Positions 59,870 through 64,000 of a stretch of 64,000 nucleotides of DNA are shown here, in pieces. A program made the translations under genes and the position numbers. A model generated the notes under the pieces. The model did not search any database. It saw nothing but the letters and a program-made list of their open reading frames with translations, and was not told the origin of the DNA. Position 1 is the stretch's first letter; each line of letters starts with the position of its first letter. Source of the DNA: Diospyros lotus (taxonomy: Eukaryota; Streptophyta; Magnoliopsida; Ericales; Ebenaceae); the NCBI RefSeq assembly GCF_014633365.1, contig NC_068338.1, positions 28,150,291-28,214,290 on the forward strand, read 5' to 3'.

Positions 59870-61170
59870 CTGTGCCTTAATTTAGTATTGTGACAATATT
59901 GTTAATGCAATGTAAGTTAGTTTAATTCTGAAGCGAGCAAGCCTTCTAATTGATGGCCGTATTAATCAGTTTGGTAATCCCAATTATTATTCTTAAACCG
60001 TCAGTTTAATTACAAGTGATATAATTTGAATGCATTTGGATTTTCATGTTCGGGTGTTTTCTCTTTCGCAGCAATTAGAACACGTAGTTGGTACCTTATG
60101 TTTCAGTTAATTAGCTCTACACGTGCATGGTTTCTAAGTTGATAGAGAAATGTATTAAAGGGGTTGAGTTTCGACCACATATTCGTCATTAATATTGATA
60201 GCACGAACACATTGGTGATTTCATATCGGCTACATTGAATTAAAAATATGGATATATGCAACGAGCCTACCTAACTCGCTGGGTCTGGGGGAAGAGAAGG
60301 GAAGTGACAAATGTCACGAGGGGGGATGGCATTTTGGTGACTTTGTGGTCGTCCAAGTTGATCAGGAAGAGGAACGATTCCGTACCCTATGTAATATATT
60401 CCATAGTAGTGGGACCCTCAGCCAAGGCTACGACTAACTAGGAACAAATTAACAACTTTTTTATTATATTAAAATAATAATAAAATGCCTTTTGTAATTA
60501 TAATATATTACATTCCTGAACTAATCTCTTTTTTTTTTTTTTTTTAAAAAAAAAGGGGGATTCATATTTATGATATGGACAGCTAGTCCAAATGATCATT
60601 TGGATAAATATATATCGTTAAGACCCTGTAAAAAGAAGACAAGCATGCATGAATTTGACAATTTGAGAGAAAGGAGGGGAAGTGGAGGAGGGTGATGAGA
60701 CAGATGAAGCGGCTGTCAGTGACCCATCAAGCAAGCGTCCGCCGAATCGTACGTAGATAGGGGACGGGAGGGGAGTCAACTTGACGTACAATCGTTAAAC
60801 AACCCAGACCCAGCTGTGGTTTGACCGGTCCGAGGATGAATCTGAGTCGGGTTGGGTAACTTTTGGATTGGGTTGGATTGTTATTCTTTCAGGTTGCTCA
60901 CTTGCTTCCAAGTATCTGCCCGTACATGGCCTCTCGTGATTTCTTTCTTTTTCTTTCTCTCCTTTGATATGTCAACATCTTCTTCTCCCTCCGTACGTTC
61001 TATTTATATATATATATATCCAAACCCACTTGTTTCAATTATTCTATATATATATAATAAATCCATTTTTAAGATGTACAATAAAATAGATTTTTTAGTT
61101 TATTTTTTATTTTAAATTTTATAGGTGTCTTGATTGAGTTCAGGCTTTATACAACAGGAAGGCTGCCCGG
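59870..61170. other. Intergenic downstream of the FPF1-like gene
   Basis: Begins with the FPF1-like 3' UTR. Otherwise AT-rich with a T/A homopolymer block near 60530-60555 and no supportable gene. Confidence 0.5.
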
Positions 61171-61179
61171 CCAACCAGC

Positions 61180-61188
61180 CTATATAAA
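61180..61188 (+). promoter_or_regulatory. Possible TATA box of an unidentified transcript
   Basis: CTATATAAATAG near 61180 is followed by a CTG-repeat leader (61219-61247) and an ATG at about 61333 whose frame reaches a possible donor (CCCAG then GTATCT) near 61353. A second candidate (CATATAAAAGG near 61740) precedes another short frame (MSSINPSRWSLLK) with donor GTAAGC near 61970. No product is recognised, and any gene would run into the LTR after 62352. Confidence 0.3.
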
Positions 61189-62085
61189 TAGGCTTTAGGA
61201 AATATAGGGCCAAGGCCGCCTGCTGCTGCTGCTGCTACTGCTGCCGCCCCACCTTCAACTGGGTTGATTGGTTGTTTGGTTTTGCTTTTCGCTTCTTCCA
61301 TTTGTATCCCAAATCTCGAATTGGACCAACCAATGCAAGCACGCTACGTCCCAGGTATCTTCCTTCCTTTAGGTGGCCTTCACATTACAATAGTCTCCGA
61401 TTCCAATTCCTAGCTGGGTGTAGCTCTTTTCTATTTTTGGGTCCTTCCATCCAAACCTAAACTTATTTTCTTTAGAGGATGATTTAAATTTATGACTTTT
61501 TTTTTTTTTTTTCTCAAAGAGATCCAAGACTATGACGAAGATTCAGGTTTATCTTTATAGATTTCGACTCGAGATTAAAGTACAGTTTAAATATACCACC
61601 CATTGACAACTTATTAAAAAGTCGAGTCATAAATCCTTAATTAAGTCTTTGAAGAAGAAATGAGCTGAGCCCATTTGTTCAAGTCTTAAAGAAGTTCAAA
61701 TCCAAGCTAAATTGCTCTCCAACTGTGCCCTAGTCTCGTCATATAAAAGGCCCTTACTGCTATCTTGTTGCCCTTATTTTGATGACTGATTCTCTCTCCC
61801 TCTTTGCTCACCCGATTGCTTTCTTTGTATGGCCGATCCGATGTATTCCCTTTTTTCTCTCTCGATCTAATCATTCTTTCCTTGCTGATGTTCACGTTTT
61901 ACCTTGTGAATAACTTGGACGACCCTCGGATGTCTTCTATTAATCCATCCCGATGGTCTCTCTTGAAGGTAAGCTTTCGATCATTGCTCTTCGTCCCATA
62001 TCTGAGTGATTGCTTTTGTTCCTTGGGGGATCTTGCTGTGAGTGTAACTTGTGTGGTTCTACGATGCTATTGCTTAAAGGAATCT

Positions 62086-62159
62086 GGGGTGGTGTCCACT
62101 CGCAGTCCCGCCACTTGAGCCAACAACCGGGGTGGTGTCCACTCTCAGCCCCGCCACTT
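62086..62159. repeat. Two-copy tandem repeat, 43-bp period
   Basis: GGGGTGGTGTCCACTC... occurs at 62086-62116 and again at 62129-62159 with two mismatches in 31 bases. It sits in a GC-rich patch (62080-62290) of unknown origin. Confidence 0.8.
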
Positions 62160-62351
62160 AGGTCTCGTAAGGTGAAGTCCGTCTCAGCTCCGTCCCAAGT
62201 GGGTCACCTAGCATTAATCCTAGGTACGCATCCCGAGTGCTATCACTCTGGGCTACGTCACAGGTTACCAACCCACGTCCCACATGGACGACACAAAACA
62301 AGCCAATGTCGAAAAATCATAACATGCATAAAATCAACATCTCAATGAATG

Positions 62352-64000
62352 TGTAACACCCGAGAATAATTTTGAGGATACAAATGATATTTGATAAAGG
62401 GCATAATTGGAATTTTGGAAAAAATAAGACTATAGGACGCACTAACACAGCTTTGGATGATCGAATTAATTAGAGGAAGTACCTCGGACCCTAGATAGCC
62501 AAGGAAAATGGTATAGTATCGACGTGCAATTAAAATTATGATTTTTGGTGATGAAAGAAAGAAGATCGGGAACAGTTTTCAGTATCGCAAAAATACAGCT
62601 GCCAATTAGGTCGAATTACCGAATTGTTGTAAACGACGTCCAAAAAGTCAATGGAGAGTGCCAAGGACTAGTATTCGATGTATAGAACAACCCTTAAGTG
62701 GTTTCAGGTTGAATCAAGTGGATTTGAGGTCAAATAAATCAGTCGGGCCTAAGTGTAATTTCCAAAAATTGCCCGAGGGAGGTCAAAACGGTAATTTTTT
62801 GAAAGTTTCAAGGTAGAAATGAGAAATAATAATCTTGAGGGTCTTAGGGATGGGGCTAGAAAGATCAGGGGCTTGAGGATAAGGACCAAAATGCAAAAGA
62901 GAAATTTCAAGGGGCTGAACTGCAATTTTCAGAAAGTTGGACGCACATGGCAGATCTGGCCGAGATCTTGGCCTGAAATTCCGCCGATTTGGGCAGCCTA
63001 GGGTGGTCAGGGAGTGGCCTAGGGGGGTCTAGGAGGCGTGGGGAAGAAGCTTTGGCCAGAAATCGGCCACGTGGGAGTCGGATTTGGCTATAAATAGCCA
63101 AGGGTTTCAGCCGATTTTGAAAGCACAAATCGATCTCGATTTTTGGATGATTTTTGGAGCTTTGATAGAGGGCTTTTGATCTCTAGGAGTCAAGGATCAT
63201 TTTGGCATCGTTTTGAGGCATTTTGAAGTAAGTTTGGAGGAGGATTGAGCTCGGCCGAGGGTTAGAGGCGGACCGCCTTCTGCCGCCTGCAACTCGAGTT
63301 TTAAAGCTCTTTCCGACGTCCTTTCGACTTGAAACTGGTGGGGCTAGGATCGATTCTCCAAGGGCTTTCGAACGGCACCGATTTTGTGTCCATTGGAGCA
63401 TCCGCCGGCGGCCAGCTAGAGATTGAAGAAGGTGGCGCGTGACTGCCACGCGCCAGCCCAAAATGTTCAACCACTCGCCTGCGCGTAAGGGCACGTGAGA
63501 GCTTAGGTAATTTTGCAAATTTTTTTTATTATTTTAAGAAAAATAAATTAAGAATTTTCGTGGAAGAAAATTTTGAAAAATATTGGAGAAAATGGTCATT
63601 TTGTAATTTTCAAAGTAAATAAGGCTTATGAAAAATAGGAAGAGGTATTGGAAAATTTTTAGAAAATTCTGGTAGTTAGGAAATATTTATTTATGAATTT
63701 TTATGGAGAGAAATCGAGGAAAAATCTTGAGTAGGTATTTATTAAAATTTTTGAGGAGAAATTAGGAAGAAATTATGAAAAAAAAATTGGAAAAATAGAT
63801 ATTGATATGAATTTAAACAAATGTGATGTCTAGGGTATTGTTGAAGCGCGAGGTTGAATTATAAGAGGTCGGGCACGAAAATCGAGGTCGGGCGCGCAAA
63901 TCGAGGTGACTCGCGTACTTTGAGAAAAGTCGAGTTGTAAGGTGAGTGTTCGCCCCCAACTTTGTTTTGACTTGTGAGTGGTTCTACCCGAAAAGACTTT
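62352..64000 (+). mobile_element. Probable Ty3/gypsy-type LTR, cut by the window end
   Basis: The sequence starts TGTAACACCCGAG, a start common to plant gypsy LTRs, and is unusually uniform in style (repeated GGAAAATTTT-like and AATCGAGGTCGGGCGCG phrases). A TATAAATA box lies at 63089-63096. No coding frame is convincing on either strand. The right end, target-site duplication and internal domain are outside the window, so the family call rests on the terminus and the TATA box alone. Confidence 0.5.

Noticed and set aside
63183..63518. 111-codon minus-strand frame
   Set aside because: Lies inside the presumed LTR and has no recognisable domain; a chance frame in GC-richer sequence.
1..64000. 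CRISPR arrays, operons, bacterial insertion sequences
   Set aside because: The window is plant nuclear DNA; no regularly spaced direct repeats or prokaryotic gene organisation are present.

Overview
This is a stretch of eukaryotic nuclear DNA from a flowering plant, most likely a eudicot. The reasons are an AT-rich background, intron-containing genes with GT/AG junctions, Ty1/copia and hAT transposons, an alpha-expansin, a flowering-promoting-factor-like gene and two XS/XH-domain proteins (factor of DNA methylation, FDM/IDN2 type). I cannot name the species. All gene models come from reading splice signals and comparing paralogues inside the window; no database search was possible.

Layout. 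1-4.3 kb: intergenic. 4.47-5.94 kb (+): a complete three-exon alpha-expansin. 6.2-15.6 kb: intergenic, with a probable hAT-type MITE (9.24-10.27 kb), a decayed FDM pseudogene (10.6-11.6 kb, minus), a GAA microsatellite, a 0.6 kb tandem duplication and a foldback element. 15.9-25.6 kb (-): FDM gene A, six coding exons, 531 aa, with a nearly intact copia element (copia-1) inside its last intron. 27.4-27.6 kb (-): an orphan copy of the last FDM exon. 28.5-52.6 kb (-): FDM gene B, six coding exons, 655 aa, stretched to 24 kb by insertions. Its intron 5 holds copia-2, which itself contains an hAT transposon (with a second, non-autonomous hAT inside it) and a solo LTR. Its intron 4 holds copia-3 and its intron 2 holds two solo LTRs. 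52.7-59.2 kb: intergenic, with a foldback element, a tRNA-Lys(UUU) gene and an hAT MITE. 59.45-59.86 kb (+): an intronless FPF1-like gene. 60-64 kb: intergenic, ending inside a probable Ty3/gypsy-type LTR.

How it fits together. The centre is a tandem array of FDM genes, all on the minus strand: gene B, an orphan exon, gene A and a pseudogene. FDM proteins act in RNA-directed DNA methylation, the pathway that silences transposons, and here two of them carry copia elements in the same (last) intron by independent insertions. Because genes A and B still align, each supplies an empty-site control for several insertions in the other. With target-site duplications this fixes most element boundaries to the base. 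Every coding exon of A and B remains open and in phase across all introns. Gene A differs from B by lacking exactly 363 nt (121 codons) that encode the zinc-finger (zf-XS) domain. The expansin (wall loosening), the FPF1-like gene and the tRNA are unrelated neighbours.
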